Assembly: GCA_958510875.1 (NCBI GenBank)
Contig: OY294067.1
Span: 144,312,046-144,376,045 of the forward strand
DNA length: 64,000 nucleotides
Direction: 5' to 3'
Origin: Endomychus coccineus
Taxonomy: Eukaryota; Arthropoda; Insecta; Coleoptera; Endomychidae
The position numbers were made by a program, and so were the translations under genes. The notes beneath the pieces are model-generated. The model saw only the letters and a list, made by a program, of their open reading frames with translations. It made no database searches and was not told where the DNA came from. This document shows, one piece after another, positions 24,716 through 38,279 of the stretch (within the stretch, counting starts at the first letter, position 1; the number at the start of each line of letters is the position of its first letter).

Positions 24716-27700
24716 ATGTATGCTTTAGTGCAGTACATAGATGATAACGTTTATTACGTTTGTAAAAAGGATTGGATCATTCAAGACGGAGAGATTTTCA
24801 TGGTAAAATGGGTGAATGGTGAATATTACAGTGCCAAAGTGTTGGCACTTCATATCAAGAAAAACGTGTTATTGAAAATTAAATTCAATATTGAAAGAAT
24901 GTTTCCACGTGTCCTACTAAGTCCGTTAAAACTAATTAAACCTATCTCAGGAAATGATACTGTGAATTATGTGAGAAATAATAATCTGGAATCTGCATCT
25001 AAAACTTTGGTACAAAATGCGTCGAATTCATCAAAAGAATGTTGGCAAACTGACCAGGTATTTGAGATGTCAAAAGTACTTGTACCAGATTGTAGTAATG
25101 TGATGGAATCTGAAAATATATTAGTGCAAAATACAATTAATATATCTATCCAACAAGAAGAATGTTTCCAACCTACTGACCAGATGAATTTTGAAATGAT
25201 ACAGGATGTCGTGCTTGATAACACAATGGAATTTTCATTTCCAGAATTCTCAAGAATCTCTTCAGAAACAATGAATGCACAAACTGAAAATACAACATTG
25301 TCTACTAAAAATATAATTTCATCTGTTTTATGTACATCGATGGAAGGTGAGTTGAAAAAAATTTCCCTTCCTAACTTTATAAATTATCATCTGTATCTAT
25401 TTTCTTTCACAGATCTTACAAATTTAGATGTTGAAGATAGTAATAATACAGTACAATCTTCCTTGCTTGGGGAAAAAAGAGATTATTGCTGCTTCTGCAA
25501 AAAGTTAATAACCAAATTTGCGAGACATATAACAACATGCCACAAAAACGAGCCAAAAATTATGGTCATTTTGGAATATGCAAAAGGTATAAACTGATTT
25601 GAATTTTAAATTTGCAAGAAAACTTCATTCTCCATGTTAAACATCATATCTAGTTCTTTTTCAAGCCTACTACTTATAAAATAAATTAGTTGCAGCTTTT
25701 ATTAGTCACTTTTTTTAAAATTACGTATAGTGATTCAAGATGAACTAATAATAGTATATTTTGAACCCTGTTATTCTATTGGAAAATAGCAATTTATGTA
25801 ATGTAGGGAATAATAAAAGTCTCTTTCCGAAGTTCTTTTTTGAGATGGCCAGTGTCGCACAATATCCTTGGAGCATGTTTTGTTCTTTATTTGCTATTTA
25901 TGCTTACAATTATAACCTGCATTGGGTGATTGTTTTGTATAATCGTAATTATTGTTATAGCTTATGTACTGTTTGTTTTTTAATGTATATTGTAGTGACC
26001 TTCTTCATAAAAAATTCTGTAGTTCATTTTCATTATTTTCATCCCTTTTACATTGTTTGAATGTGAAAAAAAATATTTCTCCATGATATCGTTATTTAAA
26101 AATTGATGTTTATTGATCTGAGGATGCTTGATGGATATCAAGGGAAACCGGTCATTTGAATAAAAAATTTTGATTATTCCCTACCAACATTATTTGTGAT
26201 ATTGGTACATTATATGTAATAACATAGCTATAAAACATATTGTGTAAATAAAATTGAAAACTTGAACTTTGAATTATGAAGTATTTACCTATCTAATTCT
26301 TATTATTTAAATATTTCCAAAGAGTTGCATGTTAGGTATCATTAACAAAAAGGTAAACACAAACTGATGATTGTGCTAATATGTAATACTTTTACAGAAC
26401 GTTTCTGCTTCAATGTTCATAAAATATTGTTTTATTTTAACATTTTGGGAGTTATAATGTCTCAAGGGGGTTTATAAAAGCATTTTTTTTGCTGTTATTA
26501 ATGAACTTGAATAAAAGACGAATGAGCAAAAGTTAATTTTTCTTGTTAAATTAAATGATTTCATATTTAAATAAAATCATGAGTGTTTCATTGAAGAGGG
26601 TACAAGGGTACTTCACTAGGCAACTTTTTTTTTTTTAATGTTTTCAACATTCAGGAAATTCTGCAATTTTAAAGTGAAAAATTCGAAATAATGTATGTGT
26701 GCACATATTTAATTTACTCGAAAATGAAGGGTGTTTAGATTTTCTAATTTTGCATAAAAATTTGATAAATGGAAATATCCAAAAATGTTATGGGTCGAAA
26801 TCCTTCACACCTCTCTAGATTAGCACTCATGATTGTTTAAAAAAATTTTAGTAAATTGTTGTCACAACAAATTATAAAAACTACAAACTCTTATTCATTT
26901 ATCTCGTCAATAGTAGAGAAATCCGTTATTTATTAGCTCTCTTTTAAAAGAGAGCGGTGAATTTGAAAAATTGTTTTTGAATAAATTATAAATGGGTCCC
27001 AATTTAAAAATGTTGCAATAACTTTAACATTACAATTCTTTTATAAAGTGGAAAAGGATTGGAATGACTACAGCTTTGTTTAAACACCTTTGCTATGTGT
27101 AATTAAAGATTTTTAAACAAGAAATTTAGAAGATCAGTATATGTAAATAAAAATACCAATTTTACTCACAATATTTTGTTTCAGTGAGTAAACTTAATCT
27201 TTTTATTCATATATACTTATCATATATGATGAACTCACATAAGCTGCCAGTACCAGAAACTGTATGACAGAGTTAGAATCAAATGAATTCATATATTGAA
27301 AGTGGGGCCCCGACATCCAATTTGAATTAACTTTAACTGTGTATCTTTATCTCTTGATCAGGTGAATTTTTGTTATCTCCATTAAAAGTGTGTAGGCGAT
27401 TATTCTGATTAATTAGGTATTATTTCATTCAAAAAAGGTGCACGCTAAAGAAAATACAAGAGTATCATATTAAGTTAAACAAGCAATTGACGGATAGTTT
27501 CAAGTCGAAAGTGGTTCTACACTAGCACCTGAGAATCCTTAGACACGGAACATTTATATAGTGTTATAGTGTATTTACAGAAAGAGTTTTTCTGTACAAA
27601 AGAATATTTTTTTAATTTTATGACATTTTGATATGAAATTGAAGTCTTCTAAATATCGAAACAATACTGTTTAAAACTGGGACATCTTATAATTTGTACA

Positions 27701-30700
27701 TTATAATGTTTATTTCCATTATGTTACCTTTCATACCTTTATACTGATAGATTTTTCTCATAGGAACTAAAGAGAGAGCACATCTTATTATGGAAATTAG
27801 GAACGAAAGCAATTACTTCTACAATACTGAAATTGGGAAAGAGAGTGGCAACATTATAGTTTCTAGAAGACCACAACAATGTAAAAATCGAACTGCAGAT
27901 CACTATATACCTTGTGGAAATTGCAAAGCTATGTATGCGAAACATACTTACAGAAGACATTTTGCCAAATGTACTAAGCTCAATACCAACACCAAAGATG
28001 CATTAATTAGTAGTCGAAGATTGTACGATAATGTACATGTTAGAGCATGTACTGTTCTAAGAACAGAAATTTTTCCAGTTATGAGATGTGATTCTGTTGT
28101 GGATGTCGTCAAACATGATGAACTTGTTATAATATATGCCAACAAATTAGCTATCAAATATAAACATAAACATCAACATAACATGATTCGAAGTAAGTTA
28201 AGAGTAATTGGTCGTTTTATCCTAGAATTTAAAAAGTCCAATCCAAGTATATCTTGTTTGTCAGATATCTTTCACCCAAAATATTTTGATGCTGTATTAC
28301 ATACGATTAACATCATTGGTGGATATCATGAAACTAGCGGTACTTATAAATCTCCTGGAACAACATTTAATTTAGCTTCCATTATAAAAGCTCTGTGCAA
28401 ACACTTGATTGCAGAATATATTAAACAAAGAAATCATGTTAATAAAAAATTAGTAAAAGATTTTAAAAAATTGATAGAAGATGGGCTTACATTTGGTATA
28501 TATAAAAATGTACAAGAACAACAGGAAGAACGAAGATATCGCAAATTGATTCAACTTCCGTCTTTAAATGACATAAAATGTCTAAGTAAATATCTGGCAA
28601 CAAAAAGAGCAGAGGAGTTTCGAAGATTGAAAAAGGAATTCAATTATAATTCGTGGAAAAACTTGTTGGGCTATCTTCTTACTTCCATACAAATATTTAA
28701 TCGGCGACGATCTGGGGAGATTGAAAGAGTACACATTGAAGATTTTAAACTTCATCAAACAATTGACAGTGATGATTTACAATTGTTGAACAGTATGAGT
28801 CAAAAGGCCCGTTCCCAAGTTGGACGATTTGTTAGATTTAATATACGTGGAAAATTAGGAAGAACAGTACGTGTAATAATCAGCCGTGAATTACTTATGA
28901 TGCTTGAATTAACTTCGACTTACAGATCCATGGCTGGGGTTTCAACCGAAAATCCTTTTCTGTTTGGTTTACCTTCGAGAGATAATATACGTCATAATCA
29001 TTTGAAAGCCTGCGATTTGATGAGAAAATTTTCTGTGGAATGTGGAGCAGAAAACCCTTCATCTTTAAGGGGAACAGAATTGCGCAAACATTTTGCAACA
29101 CATTGTATCCAATTAGAGTTAGAACCAGCCAGAATTAAAGAAGTTGCAAACTTCATGGGACATGGTGATAAAATTCATGAGCAATATTATAGAATCCCTC
29201 TTGTTGCTAATGACGTTACCATAATGGCAGATTTGTTGAAAAAAGTACAAGGAGATGATTCAGATGAGGAAAGTACAATAATTTCCAATCCATCATTTCA
29301 TTTAAAGAAAGCACATAGAAGTATGCAAGTTGATGAGTCATTTGAAAACATATCAATTGAACAAGCTGTCAACTCAGTCGGAAATCAAGAGGAATTTGAA
29401 TCTTCTGGTAAGCCTTATTTTACAATGTTTTGCTCAGAAAATTTAACATTGAAAAATAAAATTCTACAAATATTCCACATAAATGTATCAAAGGTACATA
29501 CAAAATACAACTATAATATATAAACCTTTAGCAGTGATGCTATTGTTATTCTTATTGTTATTTGATATTGAAAATACATATTAATTTATTACAAGTATTT
29601 CTTATTATGTATATGTGCCCTTGTGTTAGGGAATAACAAACTGTGATATTCGCCATTGATATCTGTGAATATTACTATATTAGTTTCTTTTCATCCCAAA
29701 TTAGTTTCCACATTTTTAGTACTATTTCAACTTTTCTTTTTATTTTTTACAGGGTCATTCAAGCACGCTTTCCTTAGAAAATGTTTAAGTTAGAATAATA
29801 TTAATTGAACTTGAAAATTGACCATTTTGGGGTTTTATTCATGGTTATAATGCTATTGAAGTGAACTATTTTGAGCCAGCTAACATTTCTGGTTAAACCG
29901 GAAGTTGATCTAAAAATGGAAACCAACTTTTTTATCTAACTTATTATTGAAATATTAATTAACTATTGATGAAATTTCTATTTCTGAAAATGGTACATAT
30001 CATATATCTAGTATACACCGTCTTTAAATTATTCTTTTTTTTAATCCTAAATTTTCTAGCTTACCTTGAATGTCTATTATTTTTAAAACTGATTTTCAAT
30101 CAGTTTGAACTTATACATCATATTTTTAGATTTTAGTATGAACGAGAACTAGGTATAAAGTTACTCATAATTATTATCCAGTTTTGTTTTTAATGAAATT
30201 TCAACTACAAATATTACAAATAGACCTTAATTAACTATATGTCAAAGTTGAGTTTCATTATTGATTATGATAATACTCACAATATTATTTGTTTTTTGCC
30301 AAACACTTTTTTGTAAGTTGTTTCTTGTTCCAAGTATTGGAGATCTAATTTGTGTATCCCTACAAAAAGAAATTTAGTGGTGTCGGATCTGGTCCCCTAG
30401 GGTGCATTTTTCAGTGAGCATCTCTTCCATGGTAGCAAATGGCTTATGCCATTACATACCTCCTCCGATTTCCAAAGAATATTGGTAATTTTAATTCAAA
30501 TACTAAATATTATAATAATTTAATTCGAAACGTTATCACGGTCTTTTAATGATGCTCAATTCGTAATCCCACCAAAAATCTGAACAAAATTGATTGTAAA
30601 TTTTGAGTAAACATCTAAAAATATTGGAATAACTTCAAAACAATTGAAAATAGGTATAGAGATATGCTAATATCACTAGATGCAGAATTTAATTCTACAT

Positions 30701-31023
30701 ATTTATGATGGACTTATAATTAAATATGCGTCAAAATATGGCAATACATACATATTACTTATACAGTTTCATAAATTGAAATTTATGTTATTTCAGATGA
30801 TGATTCTGTAGATGTGCGTCGGCCCATTGCTAGACGTTCATGGTCGACACCAGAACGAACGGTAGTAAAAAAAGCATTTGCTGAACTGATTGTGAAGAAA
30901 CAACTTCCTTCTCTAAAAGACTGTCAACATCTTGTTACCACAAATCCAGAGCTCTGTCGACGTACCCCCCAACAAACCAAAGCATGGGTACATAATTATA
31001 TTCGAAGAATATCTCGAACATAA
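24716..31023 (+). CDS. Spliced Crypton-like tyrosine recombinase protein, about 891 aa
   Basis: Exons inferred from in-phase GT-AG signals: 24716-25346, 25413-25586, 27764-29407, 30797-31023. Joining all four keeps one frame. The ATG at 24716 has A at -3; 24698 is an alternative start. Order in the protein: Tudor-like segment (WVNGEYYSAKV, residues 32-42); acidic, Ser/Thr-rich linker; finger CCFC-x9-H-x3-CH (236-254); finger CGNC-x11-H-x3-C (319-338); SAM-like helices (415-450); then a phage-integrase fold. Catalytic residues: Arg584 (RRRSGEI), Lys632 (RGKLGR), Arg709 (TELRKHFATH), His735 (FMGH), Tyr744 (nine after that His, as in XerD). The His of HxxR reads Thr. The last exon encodes a Myb/SANT-like domain (W-x3-E-x2-V). 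Such enzymes cut and rejoin DNA through a 3'-phosphotyrosine. It may be a Crypton-type transposon gene or a domesticated host copy. The coding frame is intact. Confidence 0.8.
25347..25412 (+). other. 66-nt in-frame intron of the recombinase gene
   Basis: GTGAGT at 25347 and a long pyrimidine tract ending TTTCTTTCACAG at 25412 bound 66 nt with no stop, a multiple of three. Removing it replaces 22 residues, mostly hydrophobic, with a clean join between MED and LTNLDVED. Retention would still give a full protein. Confidence 0.6.
25587..27763 (+). other. Intron of the recombinase gene (2177 nt)
   Basis: Donor AAAAG|GTAT and acceptor TTTTTCTCATAG|GAAC. Both flanking exons share the required phase. 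No nested gene is seen. Confidence 0.7.
29408..30796 (+). other. Intron of the recombinase gene (1389 nt)
   Basis: Donor TCTG|GTAAGC and acceptor TGTTATTTCAG|ATGATG. Reading through the donor meets a stop at 29521-29523, which would give a form without the C-terminal Myb/SANT-like domain. Confidence 0.75.
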
Positions 31024-31045
31024 TTACAAGAAATCAAAAATTTAT

Positions 31046-31051
31046 AATAAA
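31046..31051 (+). terminator. Polyadenylation signal AATAAA
   Basis: Canonical hexamer 23 nt after the recombinase stop codon, consistent with a compact 3' end. Confidence 0.6.
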
Positions 31052-31059
31052 CGTTATTT

Positions 31060-33480
31060 AGTTTTTATAGAAGTTTTATTATCAATATTACAGTGAATAT
31101 ATATTTATAATAGGAAAGTTTGATCAGAATAACGAAAACCTAAGTTATAATTCAAATATAATGAGTAACTAATATAACTGATCTAAATCTTTCTATAAAT
31201 ACATTATTGATGTTCGAGTTTAATGGATAATAGCAATATATATTTTATATCATGTTTTAAATTTGCTCATAATTGTAATTTAATTCTTCTCTATAAATAT
31301 AATATTTTGATAACACCTGTTTATGAAAGTTCTCATCTGTCATTGTGTTGGGAGTGGATATGTCAGTATTAATGTTGAGAGAAAGTATGGACCTTCAATT
31401 GAAACATACATTCTGTTCTCAATAATATACAGGATGAATTAAGTGCAATAAAAGACCTTATCTTACAAAATGAATTTATTATCGTTTCGTAATTTTACAT
31501 TGCAATTTCAGGACCAAATTTTCCACCACAATAAAAAGAACCACACACATTTAATATGAAAATTAATTAAAAGGGATGACCAACCAATTGAAAAGAACGG
31601 GATAATTGACAAATCCGCATCCTAATATCTCAAAAATTTGTTGCCATAATAAATATAATTTTGCAAGATACAGGGTTCTATTACATGTAATCCATAATGT
31701 ACTTGTACGAAGTCGAAAAACATAATAAATACAGGAGTTTGGTAAATGGATAAACTTCCCTAGTGTATAATTTTTTCATAATAAATTCAGTTGAATTCAC
31801 TATTCTTTTTTGATATATATGACCATGTGTAGGTAAATAAAAAAAGTTAATGGTTAAATGCAATTATTTATTAACATTAGCATAATAATTGATATAATGA
31901 TCATAATTTTATAGAATGGATATTTGATCTCATTCACTATGCTTTTCGATTTATCTGGAGAGTATGTGTAATACATATACAGTTACCAAATATTAAAATG
32001 AAAACTTCATATACCTACCTACCTACCTATTAATGGAGTTATATTTTTAGTTAATCGACCATCAGATTCAATAGGTGTTTCATCGTAAAGTTCAGTCAAA
32101 TGCTTTTCTTTCATTTTAACCTCTTCATGGTTTTTAAGGATAGTCACGATTATAGCATAATACTTTTTAAAAGTAACATTTAAACTTACTGAAATCATTG
32201 GATATTATTCACTATACAGTGGAACTTCTTTCTTACTACAACTGACAACATGTTGCCATCGAAATTGAATTAAACAGCATAAATCTGTTTTAGACACAAG
32301 AAACTAAGAATAGTATCTCGAACTCCTCATTTGTTCGGTTCTAAAGTTCCTTCATTTGTCTATGAGTAGATACATTACATCTCCTAAAGGCAGATTCTTT
32401 ATTTATCTATAGGTAGCGTGAACCTATTTCTATTAATGGAGTAAGAAAAATGGGGATTGGTTGCAAACTCAGGTCCTGAGACATTATGTTAAAGCCTAAA
32501 CTGATATTCAATAATTTTTAAATGGTTATAAAAAAAGTGTAGCTATTACTTATATATGTCTTTTATGATTACACTATAATATATGTAACTCTTTGACTTT
32601 TCATTTGAAAACTACTTACTATTTAATTCTGTCCTAATTTCATTCACTCATAATTCTCAACTTTTTTCACCTAAATGTAGCAATCGTCATATACAAAACT
32701 GTTAGTACCGTCTAAAATAACTAATCTATCATGTAAATAGATTAGAATTATCATCCATAATCTGATAGTATAATATTACTGTATTAGTTAATTCAAATTT
32801 GTGAATTACATGTAAATTTTACATGAGGTTTAAATATATTTGTATATAAATATACAAATTTCACAACATTATTCTGAATGGCCATACATTTATTCCTAAT
32901 ATTTGTGCTTTACTAGATACTACATAGATAATTTCTATAAATATCTTCCAATTTCGGCACGGTATATAGATAATTTAAATTGAACTTTGTATACAAATTC
33001 TTAACCTGATTACACTACAATGTCTTTTTTAATTTCAGAAAGTTTGTTGCAAGTTTAAATCAATACTTACTAGTTTAACAGAGTTACTGAAGATTACGTT
33101 CTCTCACTGAATCTCAAAATGAAAATTCAATTGTAGATCAAAATAGTTCAAATTATGGCATTATATTTTTATGTCATTCAAATGTATTATTAAAAGCTGT
33201 AAGTTTTCATATGTATCTATGTTGACCCCGAGATAAATCTATTCTTACTTATATTCGTACGCATTACATTCACATATATGATTTTTATTGTATATATGCA
33301 TTTGAATGGTAATACATTACTATGTATACATTTGTTTCACATTTATACTCTATACTTTTTCATTTATACCTATATACTATATGATTTGCCTCTCAAGCTA
33401 TTTGCAACCAAAATAACATATGATTCTACCTTTTGTGGGCGGCGTTGCCAAGCTACGCAAGCTGAATACTACATTTAATA
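31060..33480. other. Non-coding stretch
   Basis: AT-rich with no supported gene; a short TACC repeat (ACCTACCTACCTACC, about 32016) is present. Confidence 0.5.
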
Positions 33481-33611
33481 CGATCATTTTCTGCCTGACC
33501 TCATAGTCATCCTTTCATAATAAAAGACAGTTCCGGGTCGACCCCGAAAAACCATTATTGACCCAATACTAGCCTTTGTGTTGACGTATTGGCCTCGAAA
33601 GGCACTTATCA

Positions 33612-33640
33612 CATATATATATATATATATATATTATATA
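33612..33640. repeat. Short (AT)n tract
   Basis: AT dinucleotides just left of the foldback element. Confidence 0.9.
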
Positions 33641-33658
33641 TCACAATCACACATTTTT

Positions 33659-36600
33659 AATATAGATAATACATTATCCTTTTAGGCTTCGGCTGGCGTA
33701 TTCCACGGACAACGGCTAGTTTTTCCAATATAACAACAACCTTATGCAGGTATCACAAAGTTACGAGACACTCGACTGATATCTAATGTATTCACTATGC
33801 ATAGATCGAACTCATATTCTATGCATGGGCTAAAATAACTAATATGGCATGTGCCTTAAGTGGAAATTTGGCAGCCCGATTTGTTGTAGATGAGGAATAA
33901 ATGAGGCTTTTGTGTAGGCAATTAGATTATCATATATTTTATGATGAGCTCAATTGGTCGAATATTATCATCTTTGATCCTAAATATTTTCTAACACAAG
34001 AGCGATCTCACTCTCTATTTTCAATATGTTGATTTGAACAAAATAATTAAAAAAAGTAGAGGGTCATTTCCGTTGCGGCAGAACGTAGATTATGCCCCTC
34101 GACTGGAGTTTGAGGCGATGTTATTCAGAGACTATCCATATCAAATATATGATCGGATCGAATTCTTGTTGATATACACGTTCTACATCATTTAGTCCAG
34201 TCCCTCTGTAATTTTATTTCACGTTTTGGGTTAAAATTTTCGCGGTACCTACTTATTTTATTTTAATCCTCAAGTTTTCTGGTGTGCTGATCACGGATAT
34301 GGACATTGAAAATGTGTGGGCCCTATGTTACTCGAATTATTTGCTGTTTCTTGAAAATTGCCCCGACTCTGGTGTTCTTTCAATTTAAGAAAAACTCTGA
34401 GTTCCGCTCGATTATTTCATAACAGAAAAAGATGTTAGAAATCAAAAAGAGTGAGATGACGTCAATTGGAAGTTGATAGAGTGTGAGGAGCCTGATATAG
34501 GGTCCAAAAAGTGTGAGTTTTGAGCAAAATCAAACGTTTGTTCAATTGTCAATTATAAGATGACTGTTTGCCGTATAAACTAATTCTTAACATTTCTCTA
34601 TAGTATTCTGTGGGTACTTTGATATGAGTTTTACAATTGTTTGTTATTCGCGAAGAGGGTGCTGCAATCGCTCTTCTCCTAGAAAACATAATTTTGTGAC
34701 AACGGAGCAAAACAATTTTTTCGACTCAAACAAAAATGTATACGAAAGGTATCAATGGGTTTCACCTATGAACAAGAATCCAACCGCTTCGGTTCATATG
34801 AGCCAATCTGAGACCATTTTGGAAACAAGGAACCGCGAAAAATGAGAAAAAGTCAGAAAGTTCGGATCAGAAAAAGAATTCATAGTTGAATAGCTGAAAC
34901 ATTTAAGCAAATTTTGATACCGAGCGCGATCTTCTAGTTTGCGTCAATCCCGAGAAAATTCATGCTAAGCCTTTTGGGTCCTCCGTCATAAATATTGGTT
35001 CAGAATATAGATGCCTCCTGTGGCTATCTCAATATACCATTTTCCCCGCTTCAGCGTTTGACAGAGTCACAAAAATTTCAATTCCTATTTATTAAAGATG
35101 ATGTACAGTAGCGTTAACCCGGGTTCGATCAAACCCGAAAGACATTTTTTTCAGTTTCTTTGATTCACGAAATGAGCGATTATAGCGCAAATATCAAACA
35201 AATGAAAAACTCATACTGAAGTACACACAAAATACTATCAATGTATGTTAAGCATAAGTGAATATGACAAATCGGCATCTTATAATTTAAAAAACGTTTG
35301 AATTTGCTCAAAAATCACACTTTTTGTACCTTATATTGTATTAACTTCTAATTGGCGTAATTTCACTCTTTTCGATTTCTTACAGCCTTTTCTGTGATAA
35401 AATGTTCGAGTGGAACTCAGTGTTTTTCTAAAAATTAAAAAAAAAACTGAAGTCGGGTTGATTTGAACTCAAAAAATGGCCAATACCTCGAGTAGCATAG
35501 GGCCCAGACAATCTTAGTGTCCATATTCGTGATTAGCGCACCCGAAAACATGAAGATTTACCTAAATCAAGGAACGTGAAAATTTTGACTTTAAAAATTA
35601 CAGAGGGACTGAACTGATTCATATACATGGGAAGGTGATGTAGGCAAAAGGATTTTTGATATCTCTTGCGCGATCTCAGCCTCAAAATACGAACTGTACG
35701 GATTTGCAATAAAGACATAAAGTACAAAACTTCGTTTTCCACATTATTGATAAATTTTCTTCCGAATGTAAATGGGATCATAGATTCTGAACTTTTTCGA
35801 AGATGGCGGCGAAAGTCTGGGGGGATGCCGCCATTACAGATTTTTAGTGATGTCTGTGCGGGTAGAATATGAAATTTTGGAAGTTGAAATAACCATTTTA
35901 CTGTGCTAATATATTCTTCATTCTACATCTCGCAAATGATCCATAGTATGTGAATGATAATTGTGACATTTTCATAAGAAATTAGAATAACTTCCATTTC
36001 AATAACGCTCTTACTTAGACATAAATCTTTGCAAGCGAAACGATCTTTGAGACTGATTATTTTCTACCGCCAGCGCGATCACACTCTATGTTTTCAATAT
36101 ATTGTTTGAAACGTCAAAGCAAAGCGATTATGGCAGTAAAATTTGGTTAAGTTTTTTTGAAAAGAAACTTGGAACCTGTTATTTTCCATGATCACGTATT
36201 CTTTATAATTAAAAAGATTTTGAAACGTCAAATTCATGTGGTATTATGTGAACTGAAATATCAAAGTAAGTGATAGGTGGATCACTTACTTCTCGCATCC
36301 TTCTTTTGTTACCTCAATTTTTCGCTCCCATGCTCTTCTGCAGATTGAATGTATGATTGCAATATATATTCTAATTATTCAATTAGCCCAATGAATTGAA
36401 GCAGAAATTATGATCCATCATGATATTGCAGCTCACTCTTTACGATTTCTTACATCTTTATCTGTTATAAAATAATCGAGCGGAACTCAGAGTTTTTCTT
36501 AAATTGAAAAAACACCAGAGTCGGGGCAATTTTCAAGAAACAGTCAATGATTCTAGTAACATAGGACCCACACATTTTCAATGTCCATATTCGTGATCAG

Positions 36601-37225
36601 CACACCAGAAAATTTGAGGATTAAAATATGTTAAGTAGGTACCGCGAAAATTTTAACCCAAAACGTGAAATAAAATTACAGAGGGACTGGACTAAATGAT
36701 GTAGAACGTGTATTTCAACACGAATCCGATCCGATCATATATTTGATATGGATAGTCTCTGAATAACATCGCCTCAAACTCCAGTCGACGGGCATAATCT
36801 ACGTTCTGTCGCAACGGAAATGACTCTACTTTTTTAATTATTTTGTTTAAATCAACATATTGAAAATAGAGAGTGAGATCGCTCTTGTGTTAGAAAATAT
36901 TTAGGATCAAAGATGAATATATTCGACCAATTAAGCTCATCATAAAATATATGATAATCTAATTGCCTACTCAAAGGCCTCATTTATTCCTCATCTACAA
37001 CAAATCGTGCTGCCAAATTTCCGCTCGATGCACATGCCATATTAGTTATTTTAGCCCATGCATAGAATATGAGTTCGATCTATGCGTAGTGAATACATTA
37101 GATATCAGTCGAGTGTCTCGTAACTTTGTGATACCTGCATAAGGTTGTTGTTATATTGGAAAAACTAGCCGTTGTCCGTGGAATACGCCAGCAGAAGCCT
37201 AAAAGGATAATGTATCATCTATATT
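33659..37225. mobile_element. Foldback element with inverted arms of about 880 bp
   Basis: 33659-34540 is the reverse complement of about 36345-37225 with high identity over the whole length. The ends share AATATAGAT, ATACATTATCC and TTTTAGGCTTC. A third arm copy (about 35090-35650) is inverted relative to the left arm around a second centre near 34915. No transposase is visible in the middle, so this is a non-autonomous foldback type. No obvious target duplication was found outside the ends. Confidence 0.75.
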
Positions 37226-37227
37226 TG

Positions 37228-37640
37228 TTACATTTATGACAGTGGCAACCTTGAAATTAAATTTCATTGGTTGTCTTAAGCTTGATTAGTTGTTAGTAGT
37301 AGGAATGAAATGTCTATCATGAAATAGCTTATTCTTAAGATAATTAGTTATTCAGATTTGTAAAATCGTAGAATAGTATGAAGGATTTAATTAGCTAGAT
37401 TCAATCCATTTCAAGTACATCAATGTGATAATTACCCATACATTACTTTTTCATACACAACTGAGCGCAAAAAAATATCGGCAGTACCACATGTGTCTCT
37501 CCACAAGCACGAAAATCTTACAGTATTTGGACTCAGTAGGATTGAAACTAAAAATATCGATTACGAGAGAAAATCAATTCAAAGAAGTGTGTCCAACATA
37601 ATAGATTCGAATTTATCGAATATCTAAGAAAACCCTACAT
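37228..37640 (+). pseudogene. Fragments of PLE-1 3' region
   Basis: 37228-37470 is a diverged match to 9440-9720 (TTAGCTAGATTCAATCCATT, CCATACATTACTTTTTCATA). 37550-37630 translates to a piece like the PLE C-terminus (NIIDSNLSNI). The order is opposite to that in an intact element, suggesting two adjacent remnants. Confidence 0.4.
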
Positions 37641-37937
37641 GAACTTTGAGCTTCTCGTTTATATTTCTGTCATTTATTCACAATTCCACAAGTAACAATA
37701 ATACTATTTACGCGGCATTAAATTGTCCAGCATAGAATGCTACTTCTATCAGCCATTATTCATGGAGGTACTTCAAATTATAGCTGCTAGTTAACGTGGA
37801 TCGGAGACTTTATTTATTTATTTATTTCAATTTACATATCCACAGGATGAATCCCAAATGATACAATACGTTCAAGTGAACTTACAATAATAATAAAAAA
37901 ACAAAGTAAAAAATGTTCTTTAAGTAATATAAAAAAA

Positions 37938-38115
<178 letters not shown>

Positions 38116-38279
38116 CGCCAACGTTAACTTTGAGTACACGGTATATATATACCAGTATGTATATACTGTCCTCAATTTTGCGGTTACTGCATGGTAGAGT
38201 CTGATATACGGAAGAGTATATACAGGGACAGTAATTGATATACCATATATATATACTGTCCTCAAATTTTCTTTCGTAC

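Noticed and set aside
25761..26060. 99-codon aromatic-rich frame in the recombinase intron
   Set aside because: Phe/Tyr/Ile-rich translation of AT-rich intron sequence, with no start context or homology.
33520..33610. Possible third PLE end near the AT tract (GTTGACGTATTGGCCTCGAAAGGCAC)
   Set aside because: It only loosely resembles the PLE-2 end, and no adjoining PLE coding or leader sequence was found.
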